Shown here piece after piece: positions 18,781 through 27,938 of a stretch of DNA of 64,000 nucleotides. A model generated the notes under the pieces. It had not been told where the DNA came from. It did not search any database and worked only from the letters and a program-made list of their open reading frames with translations. Made by a program: the position numbers and the translations under genes. Source of the DNA: JANQQN01 sp964519665 (GTDB taxonomy: Bacteria; Myxococcota; Kuafuiibacteriia; Kuafuiibacteriales; Kuafuiibacteriaceae); NCBI GenBank assembly GCA_964519665.1, contig CAZFIV010000011.1, positions 1 through 64,000 of the forward strand, given 5' to 3'. Positions within the stretch are counted from its first letter, which is position 1; every line of letters starts with the position of its first letter.

Positions 18781-18806
18781 GAGCGGCCGGCCGCCGGCTG
18801 CCCGCT
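18781..18806. terminator. GC-rich hairpin downstream of the Ser/Thr kinase
   Basis: GAGCGG and CCGCTC pair around a GC-rich loop just after the kinase stop on the minus strand. There is no T-run, so a Rho-independent function is uncertain. Confidence 0.25.
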
Positions 18807-18810
18807 CTGG

Positions 18811-20232
18811 TCAAGGTGGATCCAAGTCGCCTCGATGAGGGCCGCCCGCTAGCCCGACCGCGGCGTTGAGGTCGCGCTCGAGGTCGCCGATGTCGCGGGC
18901 CAGGCGCTGGTAGTACCCACCATCGACATCGGTTCTCAGGGCCGCGCGGAGTCGTCGGGACCGGGTCTCGAGGATGACCCGGGTCTCATCGCCGATGTGG
19001 ACCGCCGCCAGGCGATCGACCAAGGCGTCCAGGCGGCCCCATAAAAAGGCGAAGTTGACCGGGGCCTTCTTGTCGGCGGGTCGCGTCCCGCCGACGGCCT
19101 CGTAAGGAATCGGGACGACCGGCAGAGCGGGAGTGGGTTCAGGTTCCGGATAGGGCAGGTACGGGCGCGCCGGTGGGTGCACGCTGGTCGGCTCGGCGAC
19201 TTCGGGTAACTCGAGCGGACCGTCGCGCGACTGGTCGAGCGTCGTCGCGTCGAGCGCGGGCTGAAACTCGAGCGCCGCGCGGAGCCGGGGGGGGCCGGTG
19301 CGGGCGCCGGCGAGTCGGTCGAGTTCCGCGATGACCGCCTCTGCATTCGGGGGACGGCGATCGGCTCGCTTCTCGAGAAGCCAATGGACGAGCAGCTCCA
19401 GGCCCTGAGAGCCAGGTAGAGGGGGGATCGGTGCCGTGGCGTGCTGGATGAACAGGTCGACCACGTTCGGCGCATCGAACGGAGGCTTTCCCGCGAGCAG
19501 CTCGTACAGGATGATGCCGAGGCCGTACAAGTCGGCGGCCGGCGTGATGTTCTGCGGATCTCGCGATTGCTCCGGGGCCATGTAAAGGGGGGTGCCCACG
19601 AAATGATCGGAACCCGTTATCCGGATCGAAGGGTCCTTCGGCATGAAGCCAACGATGCCGAAGTCCAAGATCTTGACGTACTCGTGGGTGCCGTCCGTCC
19701 AGACCATGATGTTGGACGGCTTGACGTCCCGGTGGATGAACGACTGCCGATGGGCCTCGCCTAAGCCGGCCGCGATTTGGCGGGCGAGGGTGGCGGCGCG
19801 GGTCGGGGTAAAGGGCGCCTCCTCGGCAATGATGTCGGCCAGCGTCCGGCCCGCGACGTACTCCATGACCAGAAAGGTGAGTCCATTTTGTGTGCTACCG
19901 AAGTCGGTGACCGAGATGACGTTCGGATGCCGGATCTTGCTGATGACCTGGGCTTCTCGGCGAAAACGCTCGACGATGCGCCGGTTGGCCGAAAGGTCCC
20001 CGAATAGGACCTTCATCGCGTACTCGTGCTCCAAAAAAGTGTGGGCAACCCGATACACACAGCCCATCGCGCCCAGGCCGAGGCGCTCGAGCACGCGATA
20101 GCGGTCGAGCACCCGCCCCACCAGCGGATCTTTCGGCTCGTCGCGGAGCTTCGTTCCGTCGATGCCGCAGTAGTCCACCTGCGACGTGTAGATGGAGAAG
20201 CAGTGAGGGCAAAAGCGCACCGCGTAAAGCAT
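18811..20232 (-). CDS. Hanks-type Ser/Thr protein kinase with N-terminal zinc ribbon
   Basis: 473 residues, no TM helix. The N-terminus has CPHC and a later Cys in a small zinc-ribbon-like segment (FCPHCFSIYTSQVDYC). The kinase domain (about 44-310) has a Gly-rich loop LGLGAMGCVYR, Lys in EYAMKVL, HRDVKPSN, DFG and GTPLYMAPEQ, so it should be active. The C-terminus is Pro-rich and then helical, with no TPR or PASTA domain. Kinases of this shape are abundant in myxobacteria and control development and metabolism. It is divergent from queA with only 45 bp between the start codons. Confidence 0.92.
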   Translation of the reverse strand: MLYAVRFCPHCFSIYTSQVDYCGIDGTKLRDEPKDPLVGRVLDRYRVLERLGLGAMGCVYRVAHTFLEHEYAMKVLFGDLSANRRIVERFRREAQVISKIRHPNVISVTDFGSTQNGLTFLVMEYVAGRTLADIIAEEAPFTPTRAATLARQIAAGLGEAHRQSFIHRDVKPSNIMVWTDGTHEYVKILDFGIVGFMPKDPSIRITGSDHFVGTPLYMAPEQSRDPQNITPAADLYGLGIILYELLAGKPPFDAPNVVDLFIQHATAPIPPLPGSQGLELLVHWLLEKRADRRPPNAEAVIAELDRLAGARTGPPRLRAALEFQPALDATTLDQSRDGPLELPEVAEPTSVHPPARPYLPYPEPEPTPALPVVPIPYEAVGGTRPADKKAPVNFAFLWGRLDALVDRLAAVHIGDETRVILETRSRRLRAALRTDVDGGYYQRLARDIGDLERDLNAAVGLAGGPHRGDLDPP

Positions 20233-20277
20233 AACGATCCACCTTCTCCGTCACAAAGCTGCTAGCCTCGCCGGCCG

Positions 20278-21297
20278 GTGCGGTTGTCTGAGTTTGAATA
20301 CGAGCTGCCGCCGGAAGCGATCGCTCGACATCCGACCGCCTCCCGCGATGGCAGCCGGCTGATGACGCTGGACCGCAAGTCCGGTCGGGTGGGCCACCAC
20401 GTCTTCTCGTCGCTGGCCGAGCACCTGCGGCCGGGCGACCTGGTCGTGGTGAACGACACCCGAGTGCGAGCGGCCCGCCTTTTATGCAAAAAGGTAGGCA
20501 CGGGGGGCCGAGTCGAGGTTCTGTTGGTCGAGCCCGAGGGGCAGCACTGGCTGGCGTTGGCGCAGTCCAGCAAACCGCTCAAGCCGGGGACGGCGCTGCT
20601 GGTCGAAGGCACCGACCATCTTCTCGAGGTGGTCGAGCGTCGCGACCAGGGGTGGATTCTCATCGGCGCCGATGACGACCTGGGCGCCATCAGCGATTCC
20701 TACGGGCAACTCCCCTTGCCGCCGTACATGGAGCGGGCCCCTGAAGCGACCGACGCCGATCGCTACCAGACCATCTTTGCCCGGGCCGACCGACTCGGTT
20801 CGGTCGCGGCGCCGACCGCCGGGCTGCATTTCACCGAGGCCGTGAACGCCAGCCTCCGTTCGCGCGACATTTCGATGTCCGCGTTAACCCTTCACGTGGG
20901 CCCCGGGACGTTCCTCCCCGTTCGGGTGGACGACCCCCGCGACCATCGAATGCACGCCGAGCGGTATGCCGTGCCTGCCGAGACCGCGGCCGCCATCGAG
21001 ACGACGCGTCGGTCCGGGGGCCGCATCGTCGCCGTGGGCACTACGGTCACGCGAGTGCTGGAATCGATCGATGACCCGACTCAGGCGACGTCGGGGGTGA
21101 CCGATCTGTTCATTCGACCGGGATTCACCTTTCGTCACGTCGACGCGCTGATCACCAACTTTCACCTGCCTCGCTCGACCCTGCTGATGCTGGTGTGCGC
21201 ATTCGCAGGGCGCGTCGCGGTCCTGGCCGCATACGAGCAAGCCGTTCGGACCGGCTATCGCTTTTACTCGTATGGCGACGCCATGCTGATCCAGTGA
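20278..21297 (+). CDS. queA: tRNA preQ1(34) S-adenosylmethionine ribosyltransferase-isomerase
   Basis: 339 residues from a GTG start. Transfers the ribosyl moiety of SAM to preQ1 in tRNA to make epoxyqueuosine. Visible family signatures: LPPEAIARHP at the N-terminus, LVVVNDTRVRAARL, GRVEVLLVEP, APTAGLHFTE, LHVGPGTFLPVR and FITNFHLPRSTLLMLVCAFAG-type C-terminus with YSYGDAMLI. Complete and of usual length. Only 7 bp separate it from tgt. Confidence 0.97.
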   Translation: MRLSEFEYELPPEAIARHPTASRDGSRLMTLDRKSGRVGHHVFSSLAEHLRPGDLVVVNDTRVRAARLLCKKVGTGGRVEVLLVEPEGQHWLALAQSSKPLKPGTALLVEGTDHLLEVVERRDQGWILIGADDDLGAISDSYGQLPLPPYMERAPEATDADRYQTIFARADRLGSVAAPTAGLHFTEAVNASLRSRDISMSALTLHVGPGTFLPVRVDDPRDHRMHAERYAVPAETAAAIETTRRSGGRIVAVGTTVTRVLESIDDPTQATSGVTDLFIRPGFTFRHVDALITNFHLPRSTLLMLVCAFAGRVAVLAAYEQAVRTGYRFYSYGDAMLIQ

Positions 21298-21304
21298 GGT
21301 CCGA

Positions 21305-22441
21305 TTGCGCACGGTTCGCTACCAGCTGCTGAAGACCGATCCCCACACTCGCGGTCGTCGGGGACGTCTGTTTACGCCCCACGGGACGGTCGAGCTCCCG
21401 ACCTTCATGCCGGTCGGAACCGGAGGATCGGTGAAAGCGATGCTGCCGGAAGAGGTCGCCAGCACCGGCGCGCAGATCGTCTTGGGCAACACGTATCACC
21501 TGCTGCTTCGACCCGGACACCAGCTCGTCCGTCAGCTGGGCGGCTTGCACCGCTTCATGGGTTGGGAGCACACGATCTTGACCGACAGCGGGGGCTTTCA
21601 GGTGCTGTCGCTCAAGGAGCTGCGCAAGATCTCGGAGGAGGGCGTCCTCTTTCAGAGCCCGTATGACGGTCAGAAGGTGCTCCTGAGCCCCGAGTTATCG
21701 ATCGAGGTGCAAGAGGCGCTCGGCACCGACATCGCGATGGCCTTCGACGAGTGCCCGCCCGCCGACGCCGCTCGTGACTACGTCGCCCGGTCGATGGCCC
21801 GGACCACCCGCTGGCTCGAGCGATGCCAAGCGTCGCGCCAGCACCCCGACCGGACTTCGCTGTTCGGCATCGTTCAAGGTGGCCTGTATGAAGATCTGCG
21901 GCGGGAACACGCCGACCGATTGCTGGCCCACGACTTGGACGGATACGCGATAGGAGGGGTGGCCATCGGCGAGTCGAAGGAGGACATGTTGCGGGTCGTC
22001 GACACCTCGACCGATCTGTTGCCGGTCGACCGCCCGCGCTACCTGATGGGGGTCGGCCTTCCGTATGATCTCGTGGCCGCGGTGGCGGCGGGGGTCGACA
22101 TGTTCGACTGCGTGGTCCCGACGCGCAACGCGCGCACCGGTCGCATCTTTACCTCCGAGGGCATCTTGGTCCTCAAGAACGCGACTCACCGGGACGACAG
22201 CCGCCCGCTCGACGAGAACTGCGGGTGCCCGACGTGCCAGCGCTACAGTCGCGCTTACCTGCGGCACCTTTGGACGACCAGCGAGCTGCTCGTTCATCGG
22301 CTGACCACCATGCACAACCTCTGGTTCTTCGGTTGGTGGATGGCCCGCATCCGCGCCGCCATCGAGACGGAAACGCTGCAAGACCTACTGCGAGAGACCG
22401 TCGCCGGGCCGTACGGTCCAAGCTCAGCAAGCCAGTCCTGA
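21305..22441 (+). CDS. tgt: Queuine tRNA-ribosyltransferase
   Basis: 378 residues from a TTG start preceded by GAGG. Exchanges guanine-34 for preQ1 in GUN-anticodon tRNAs. Catalytic nucleophile region in MGVGLPYDLVAAVAAGVDMFDCV, base recognition DSGGFQVLSL, and zinc-binding CxCxxC in CGCPTCQRYSRAYLRHLW followed by a His. Forms a two-gene queuosine operon with queA. The following 340 bp have no convincing gene. Confidence 0.97.
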   Translation: MRTVRYQLLKTDPHTRGRRGRLFTPHGTVELPTFMPVGTGGSVKAMLPEEVASTGAQIVLGNTYHLLLRPGHQLVRQLGGLHRFMGWEHTILTDSGGFQVLSLKELRKISEEGVLFQSPYDGQKVLLSPELSIEVQEALGTDIAMAFDECPPADAARDYVARSMARTTRWLERCQASRQHPDRTSLFGIVQGGLYEDLRREHADRLLAHDLDGYAIGGVAIGESKEDMLRVVDTSTDLLPVDRPRYLMGVGLPYDLVAAVAAGVDMFDCVVPTRNARTGRIFTSEGILVLKNATHRDDSRPLDENCGCPTCQRYSRAYLRHLWTTSELLVHRLTTMHNLWFFGWWMARIRAAIETETLQDLLRETVAGPYGPSSASQS

Positions 22442-22781
22442 GCCCGCGAGGCGGCCGTTTCGAGGTCGGAAGCGGCGCGGCCTCCGCCAGCGTGTTCGGC
22501 TTGGCAATGATTGAAAGAGGTTGCGAAAGATGGCGGGCTGCGGAGGGGCTCGGCCTGAAGAGCTTAACGAACGGAAGCCGAAAAAAAAGATGGGGTGCAG
22601 CGCCGGCTTTCGACGCTTACCGAGTGTGCCAACGATCAGTGCTGCGACCCGAAGTGGTTCATCTCATCTTAGTGTTCGGGGCCCTTCGTGGGCCCAGGCC
22701 CGCCGCACCGGCGGGGTTGTTTCGGGGCGCGCGAAGCGCATTTCGGAACCGAAAGCCCGAAAGGCCGATCGGGAAGCGGTC
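22442..22781 (+). other. Spacer with A8 tract upstream of the double sigma gene
   Basis: The frame of the next gene is open back to 22521, but up to about 22690 the third codon positions are not GC-rich as they are in the gene proper, and the peptide looks random. An A8 run at 22581-22588 is unusual for this GC content. I treat the stretch as leader or regulatory DNA, with starts at 22530 or 22590 as alternatives. Confidence 0.4.
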
Positions 22782-23840
22782 GTGCGGGTGCATGCAGGTC
22801 CGCTGCACGCCATGTGCCGCCGGCTGTTGGGGTGTGAGGAAGCGGCGGCGGAGGCGGTTCGAACGGCCTTCGCCGCTGTCGACATCGACGCCAGCCGGCG
22901 GATCGGCGACGATCTGCGGAGAGCCGCCGTCAGGTTTGCGCTCCAGCAGGACCGTCCCGATTCAAGCATCGATATCGCATCGGTGGTGCCCGTTTTCACC
23001 GATGAGGGCCGATTCGCGCGGCGACCCGCCCCGTGGACCGCCGACCAGGTCGATGGCCAGCGGGTGCGGCAGATTGTCGAGCGGCTTCCGGCCGAGCACC
23101 GGATTGCGTTCATACTGAGCGACGCCGAGGGGCGCGGTCTTCGAGAAGTCGCGGGGTTATTGGACGTGCCCGAGGGCACCGCCCGACAGTGGGTGCATGA
23201 AGCCCGGTTCGCCGTTCAAGCGCTCCTCAATGATGACCGGGCATGCGCGGAAGAGGTCTTGGTCGACCGTCTGGTCGCGGGTGACGAACGCGCGTTCGAG
23301 GTCCTCGTGCGTAAGCACGGAGGCCGGATGATGGCCATCGCTCGCCGCCTTCTCCGCGACGAACAGGAAGCCAAAGACGCGGTCCAGGAAGCGTTGCTGG
23401 CGGCGCACCGGCATATTGCGACTTTTTCGAGGGGCGCCCCCCTCGGCGCGTGGCTTCGGCGCATCGTGATCAATCAGGCGTTGCTCAGGATCAGAGCGCG
23501 TGAACGCAAGCGAGAGGTCAGCCTCGACGACTTGCTGCCGGTGTTCGACGGCACGGGAATCCACGTTCGTAGCCCCCAATCCTGGGAAGCGTCCGCGGAT
23601 CGGACGATGGAGCGGAGCGAGCTGCGGCGGCTGGTTCGCCAACAAATCGATCGGCTGCCGGAGAAATATCGAACCGCATTGATGCTTCGCGATATCGAGG
23701 AGCTGTCGACCCGCGAAGCAGCCAAGGTGCTCGGCATCTCCGAAGTGTGTATGAAGGTCCGCCTGCATCGGGCCCGGCAGGCACTCAAATCGCTGCTGGA
23801 GCCCCACCTGATCGCCGAGGAAGACGGGGCGGTCGAATGA
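22782..23840 (+). CDS. Double-length ECF sigma factor (degenerate sigma fused to intact sigma)
   Basis: 352 residues from the GTG at 22782 (GGGAAG 5 bases before). Two ECF-like modules in tandem. The first (about 1-155) keeps the sigma-4 helix-turn-helix (LREVAGLLDVPEGTARQWVHEAR), but its sigma-2 part is shrunken, with EAVRTAF where DAVQEAF is expected. The second (about 160-345) has a full sigma-2 (LLRDEQEAKDAVQEALLAAHRHI) and sigma-4 (LPEKYRTALMLRDIEELSTREAAKVLGIS). The intact half should recruit RNA polymerase; the first half may be regulatory or dimerising. The stop overlaps the anti-sigma gene as ATGA. Start uncertain. Confidence 0.85.
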   Translation: MRVHAGPLHAMCRRLLGCEEAAAEAVRTAFAAVDIDASRRIGDDLRRAAVRFALQQDRPDSSIDIASVVPVFTDEGRFARRPAPWTADQVDGQRVRQIVERLPAEHRIAFILSDAEGRGLREVAGLLDVPEGTARQWVHEARFAVQALLNDDRACAEEVLVDRLVAGDERAFEVLVRKHGGRMMAIARRLLRDEQEAKDAVQEALLAAHRHIATFSRGAPLGAWLRRIVINQALLRIRARERKREVSLDDLLPVFDGTGIHVRSPQSWEASADRTMERSELRRLVRQQIDRLPEKYRTALMLRDIEELSTREAAKVLGISEVCMKVRLHRARQALKSLLEPHLIAEEDGAVE

Positions 23841-24082
23841 ACTGCCGTGAGTTCGTAAGCTGTATGGATGCCCTCCTCGCCGAAGAGCTGGACCCGAATC
23901 GGCGCGCCGAAGCGGAGGCCCACTTACAGTCGTGCGCGGATTGCGGCCGGTACTTTGATGCGTATTGTCGCACGGTCGAGCTTGGCCGGTCAGCCTTCTC
24001 GGAAGCCCGGGGGCTCACCCCTGACGCAGCCCCCGAAGACCTCGTGCAGTCGATCCTCGCCACCCGCGGCAGAAAGGACTGA
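23837..24082 (+). CDS. Zinc-finger anti-sigma factor
   Basis: 81 residues, overlapping the sigma stop by ATGA, so made in step with its target. MNCREFVSCMDALLAEEL followed by HLQSCADC is the His-x3-Cys-x2-Cys signature of the ZAS anti-sigma domain. It has no TM helix and is unusually short, so it is probably a soluble redox- or metal-responsive inhibitor of the double sigma factor. The open frame extends back into the sigma gene, but the coupled ATG is the natural start. Confidence 0.85.
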   Translation: MNCREFVSCMDALLAEELDPNRRAEAEAHLQSCADCGRYFDAYCRTVELGRSAFSEARGLTPDAAPEDLVQSILATRGRKD

Positions 24083-24242
24083 GGCTTTGGCGTCGTCGGT
24101 CGTGGCGGGAGCCGTCCGCTGGGCCCAGGACGATCTCCGAAGGCCTGGAATACAGTCACGGACTTGCGCTCATCGCCTACCTTTGGAGCACTCAGGGGCG
24201 AGCCGGCTTCGGCCCTCTGTGGGTCCGTGCCATGATCGCTGC

Positions 24243-24812
24243 GTGAGCGCCCTTTCGGTCACTTCTTTGCTCAAAGATTGGCGCTCGGGCGACGAGAGCG
24301 CCCTCGAGAAGCTGATTCCGGTGGTCTACGACCAGCTGAGAGCCATCGCGCGCCGCCATCTTGCTCGAGAAGGCGCACAGCAGGTCGAGACGACGGAGCT
24401 CGTCCATATGGCGTACGAACGCTTGGTGGATACGGACGTGGAGTGGGTGGATCGCGCCCACTTCTTCGCCGTCGCCGCGCGGGTGATGCGCCGAATGCTG
24501 GTCGATCAGGCCCGAGCCCGGGCTCGCCAAAAGCGCGGCGGAGCAGCCGACTATGTCACGCTCTCGAACGTCGCGGACGGCCAAGCCGCGTTGCGGTTCG
24601 ACTTGCTCGACCTCGACGAAGCGTTGGGGCGGCTGGCCGAGCGGCACGAGCGCAAAGCCCGGGTGGTCGAGTGCTTTTACTTCGGTGGTCTTACGCAAGA
24701 GGAAATTGCGGCGGCGCTCGACGTTTCGGTCAATACGGTCAGCCGGGACCTCCGGTTCGCGCGCGCGTGGTTGGTGAGGGCCATGCAGACGTCCGGAACC
24801 TCGAACGCATGA
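24243..24812 (+). CDS. ECF sigma factor of the TIGR02999/kinase-linked type
   Basis: 189 residues from a GTG start. Sigma-2 begins LKDWRSGDESALEKLIPVVYDQLRAIARRHL and sigma-4 has LTQEEIAAALDVSVNTVSRDLRFARAWL, typical of this subfamily. In sigma-2.2 the acidic DAED patch is replaced by VETTELV with Thr50 and Thr51. In kinase-linked ECF factors such as Vibrio EcfP, phosphorylation of a Thr in this region restores RNA polymerase binding. The kinase-TPR gene follows 79 bp downstream, so the pair is probably a signalling unit. Confidence 0.87.
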   Translation: MSALSVTSLLKDWRSGDESALEKLIPVVYDQLRAIARRHLAREGAQQVETTELVHMAYERLVDTDVEWVDRAHFFAVAARVMRRMLVDQARARARQKRGGAADYVTLSNVADGQAALRFDLLDLDEALGRLAERHERKARVVECFYFGGLTQEEIAAALDVSVNTVSRDLRFARAWLVRAMQTSGTSNA

Positions 24813-24891
24813 CCACCTGCGGTTGCGCCGAGTCGGTCGAGGCGTCGACCATGGAGGACGGGTTCGTCGTCTCAGTGATGGGAGAAGGGTC

Positions 24892-27891
24892 ATGGCGAAA
24901 TCACTCGATGACGTTCAGGACATATTCGAGGCTGCGCTGAGCCGTCCCGAGGCGGAGCGAAAGGCCTTTCTCGAAGAGCAGTGTGGCGATGACGAGGGGC
25001 TCCTCGACGAAGTCTCGGCATTGCTTTCGGCCGATGCCCTGGCCGGCACCTTCAAAAGAAGTTTCGTGGTCGAGTTCCCGCCGACCGAGGTGCCCGATGA
25101 TTCCGCCTCTACGGCACTGGTGTTCCGGTCGGGCGACAAGGTTGGGCCGTACGAAATCCTGAAGCCGATCGGACACGGGGGCTTCGCCGTCGTTTACCTG
25201 GCCCAACAGGAGCATCCGGTTCGCCGTCGCGTGGCCTTGAAGATCCTGAAGTCGGGCATGGACACGCAGGAGGTGCTCGGACGATTCGAGGCGGAGCGCC
25301 AAGCGCTCGCCTTGATGGAGCATCCCCATATCGCAAAGGTCTTGGACGCGGGAGCTACGGATCGAGGTCTCCCGTTCTTCGCGATGGAGTACGTCGAGGG
25401 GATTTCGATCGTCGAGTACTGCGACGAGAATCGCCTTACGATCAAGGAGCGATTGGCGCTGTTCATCCTGCTGTGCGAGGCGGTTCAACACGCGCATCTC
25501 AAGGCGGTCATCCACCGCGACCTGAAGCCGTCCAACGTACTGGTCGTGAAGATAGACGGTCAGCCCGTGCCTAAAGTCATCGACTTCGGGGTGGCTAAGG
25601 CTATCGAGCAGAAGTTGACCCCGGAGACGATTCAGACTCGGGCCGGCGACCTGATCGGCACGCCGATCTACATGAGCCCTGAACAGGTCGACGCTCTCAA
25701 CGACAGAGGGATCGATACTCGGGTCGACGTGTATGCGCTGGGCGTGATCCTGTACGAGCTCCTGGCCGGGAGACTCCCGTTCGACATGGAGAGTGTCGAG
25801 GCGGCCGGGCTGTTGGAGCTACTGCGGGCCATCCGCGAAGACGAGGCGCCCCGGCCGTCGACGGTGGTCAAGCCGGCGAGAGCGGAGTCCACCTTGTCGG
25901 CGAGGAGGCGGCGAACCGACTTGCCCACTCTGGCTAGGGAACTCTCGGGCGACCTGGACTGGATCGCGCTCAAGGCCTTGGAGAAAGACCGTGACCGGCG
26001 GTACGGCTCGCCCAAGCGTCTGGCCGAGGACATCGAGCGTTACTTGGCCGACGAGCCGATCCTGGCTCGCCCCCCCTCCGCGATCTATCGGGCCGGAAAG
26101 TTCGTCCGCCGCAATCTCGTGGCCGTCTTCGCGGGGGCAGCCTTCGTGGTGTTCCTGGTCGTTTTTGCGGTGGCGATGGCGATCCAAGCCAGTCGAATCA
26201 CCGCCGAGCGCGATCAGGCTCGACGAGCGCGCGCCGAGCTGGCCCAGGTCGTCCGGTTCCAGGCTCAGAGGCTCGGTGAAGTCGACGCCCAGTTGATGGG
26301 GGTCCGAATGCGAACTCGACTGTTGGCCGAAGCGCGGACGTCGATGCAGCGCGCCGGGGTCGCCGAGGCCGAGATTCGCCGTCGAACGACGACCCTGGAG
26401 CAGCTGCTCGCGGGTGCCAACTTCACGAATCTCGCCGTCCACACCCTCGAAGAGAATATTTTCAAGACAGGGCTCGAATCGGTGGCCGAACGATTCAAAG
26501 AGCAACCGCTCGTGAAGGCGAGGCTGCTTCAGTCGCTGGCAACCGAGATGCGAGATGCGGGGTTGCTGCAGTCCGCCACCGGGCCTCAGCGGGAAGCGTT
26601 GGCGATCCGGCAGCGAGCGCTAGGTGAAGGTCATCCCGATGCGCTGGAATCGCTGGCCGAGCTGGGACGACTTCTCGGGGCGCAAGGCAAGCTCGACGAG
26701 GCCGAAGACGCCTGCTCCGAGGCGCTGAGGGCCAGGCGTCGCGTGTTGGGCGAGGGGCACGCCAGCACCCTTCGCTCGACCAATGACATGGGGGAGCTTC
26801 TGCAGGCCCAGGGCAAGCTTCAGGAGGCCGAGGCGTATCTTCGTCGAGCGCTCGACGGCACCCGCAACGTGCTCGGGGATGAGCATCCCGAGACGGTGCG
26901 TTCGATTCGGTCCTTGGGTAGCGTGCTGAACGCTCAGGGCCGCTCAGCCGAGGCCGAGCCGTACTACCAGGAAGTTCTGACCTTGAGTCGCCGGGTGCTT
27001 GGCGATGAGCACCCGGACACGATCGAGTCGATCAACAACATGGGCTTTTTACTTTATGCGATGGGCAAGCCGGACGAGGTCGAGCCTTACTATCGCGAGG
27101 CGCTGGAGGCCAACCGCCGGGTTCTCGGTGATGAGCATCCCAACACCCTGCTGTCTTACCATAACCTGGCATTTTTGCTTCAGGGCCAGAGTAAGTTCTC
27201 CGAGGCTGAGCGTTACTATCGAGAGGCGCTCGAAGGTCGCCGTCGGGTTCTTGGCGACGACCATGCCGATACGCTCGCCTCGGTCAATAATCTGGGCTTT
27301 CTCATGAAAGTCCAGGGCAAGCTCGACGAGGCCGAACGATACTTTGCGCGGTCCCTCGAGGGCTTGCGGCGGACGGTGGGCGAAGAGCATCCGAGCACGC
27401 TGGTTGCGCTCATCAATTTGGGCACCGTGGTGCACGCCAAGGGCAGCCTGACCGAGGCGGAGCGGTATATCCGCGAAGCTCTCGATGCTGGGCGCCGAGG
27501 GCTGGGCGGTGAGCACCCGATAACGCTGATCGCGACCAGCTATCTGGCCGAGCTGTTGAACGGGCAATCGAAGTATCTCGAAGCGGAACGCCTCGCCCGG
27601 GCGAGCTTGCCGACTCAAATCAAGGTGTTCGGAAACGAACACTGGCGGACGGGTTGGGCTCGAAGTGTTCTCGGAGAGGCGCTCGCAGGACTCGAGCGCT
27701 ACGATGAGGCGGAGAAGCTTCTACTCGAAGGCTACGCGGCGTTGGCGGCGTCCGTGCCACCGGCGCGTCGGTATCAGAAGCTAACGTCCGCCGTCGAGCG
27801 GCTCGAGGCTCTGTACAGCGCCTGGGCTAAGCCGGACCAAGCCGCAAAGTGGCACGCCAAGCGACCTCCGAAATCGCGCCCGGCGAAGTAA
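24892..27891 (+). CDS. Transmembrane Ser/Thr kinase with TPR sensor domain
   Basis: 999 residues. The start at 24892 has GGAGAAGGG upstream. Domains: N-terminal helical leader (1-80), kinase (about 87-370) with GHGGFAVVYLA, Lys117, HRD 208-210, DFG 231-233 and GTPIYMSPEQ, one TM helix (408-431), a coiled segment, then about nine kinesin-light-chain-like TPRs of 42 residues (about 560-940) with the motif RRVLGDEHPDT. The kinase is cytoplasmic and the TPRs should face the periplasm, where they could bind a peptide or protein signal. Likely partner: the ECF sigma immediately upstream. Confidence 0.93.
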   Translation: MAKSLDDVQDIFEAALSRPEAERKAFLEEQCGDDEGLLDEVSALLSADALAGTFKRSFVVEFPPTEVPDDSASTALVFRSGDKVGPYEILKPIGHGGFAVVYLAQQEHPVRRRVALKILKSGMDTQEVLGRFEAERQALALMEHPHIAKVLDAGATDRGLPFFAMEYVEGISIVEYCDENRLTIKERLALFILLCEAVQHAHLKAVIHRDLKPSNVLVVKIDGQPVPKVIDFGVAKAIEQKLTPETIQTRAGDLIGTPIYMSPEQVDALNDRGIDTRVDVYALGVILYELLAGRLPFDMESVEAAGLLELLRAIREDEAPRPSTVVKPARAESTLSARRRRTDLPTLARELSGDLDWIALKALEKDRDRRYGSPKRLAEDIERYLADEPILARPPSAIYRAGKFVRRNLVAVFAGAAFVVFLVVFAVAMAIQASRITAERDQARRARAELAQVVRFQAQRLGEVDAQLMGVRMRTRLLAEARTSMQRAGVAEAEIRRRTTTLEQLLAGANFTNLAVHTLEENIFKTGLESVAERFKEQPLVKARLLQSLATEMRDAGLLQSATGPQREALAIRQRALGEGHPDALESLAELGRLLGAQGKLDEAEDACSEALRARRRVLGEGHASTLRSTNDMGELLQAQGKLQEAEAYLRRALDGTRNVLGDEHPETVRSIRSLGSVLNAQGRSAEAEPYYQEVLTLSRRVLGDEHPDTIESINNMGFLLYAMGKPDEVEPYYREALEANRRVLGDEHPNTLLSYHNLAFLLQGQSKFSEAERYYREALEGRRRVLGDDHADTLASVNNLGFLMKVQGKLDEAERYFARSLEGLRRTVGEEHPSTLVALINLGTVVHAKGSLTEAERYIREALDAGRRGLGGEHPITLIATSYLAELLNGQSKYLEAERLARASLPTQIKVFGNEHWRTGWARSVLGEALAGLERYDEAEKLLLEGYAALAASVPPARRYQKLTSAVERLEALYSAWAKPDQAAKWHAKRPPKSRPAK

Positions 27892-27938
27892 CCTTCCATG
27901 ATGGCCGGCGCATCCGGGAGACGTCGAAAGGACGGCCC

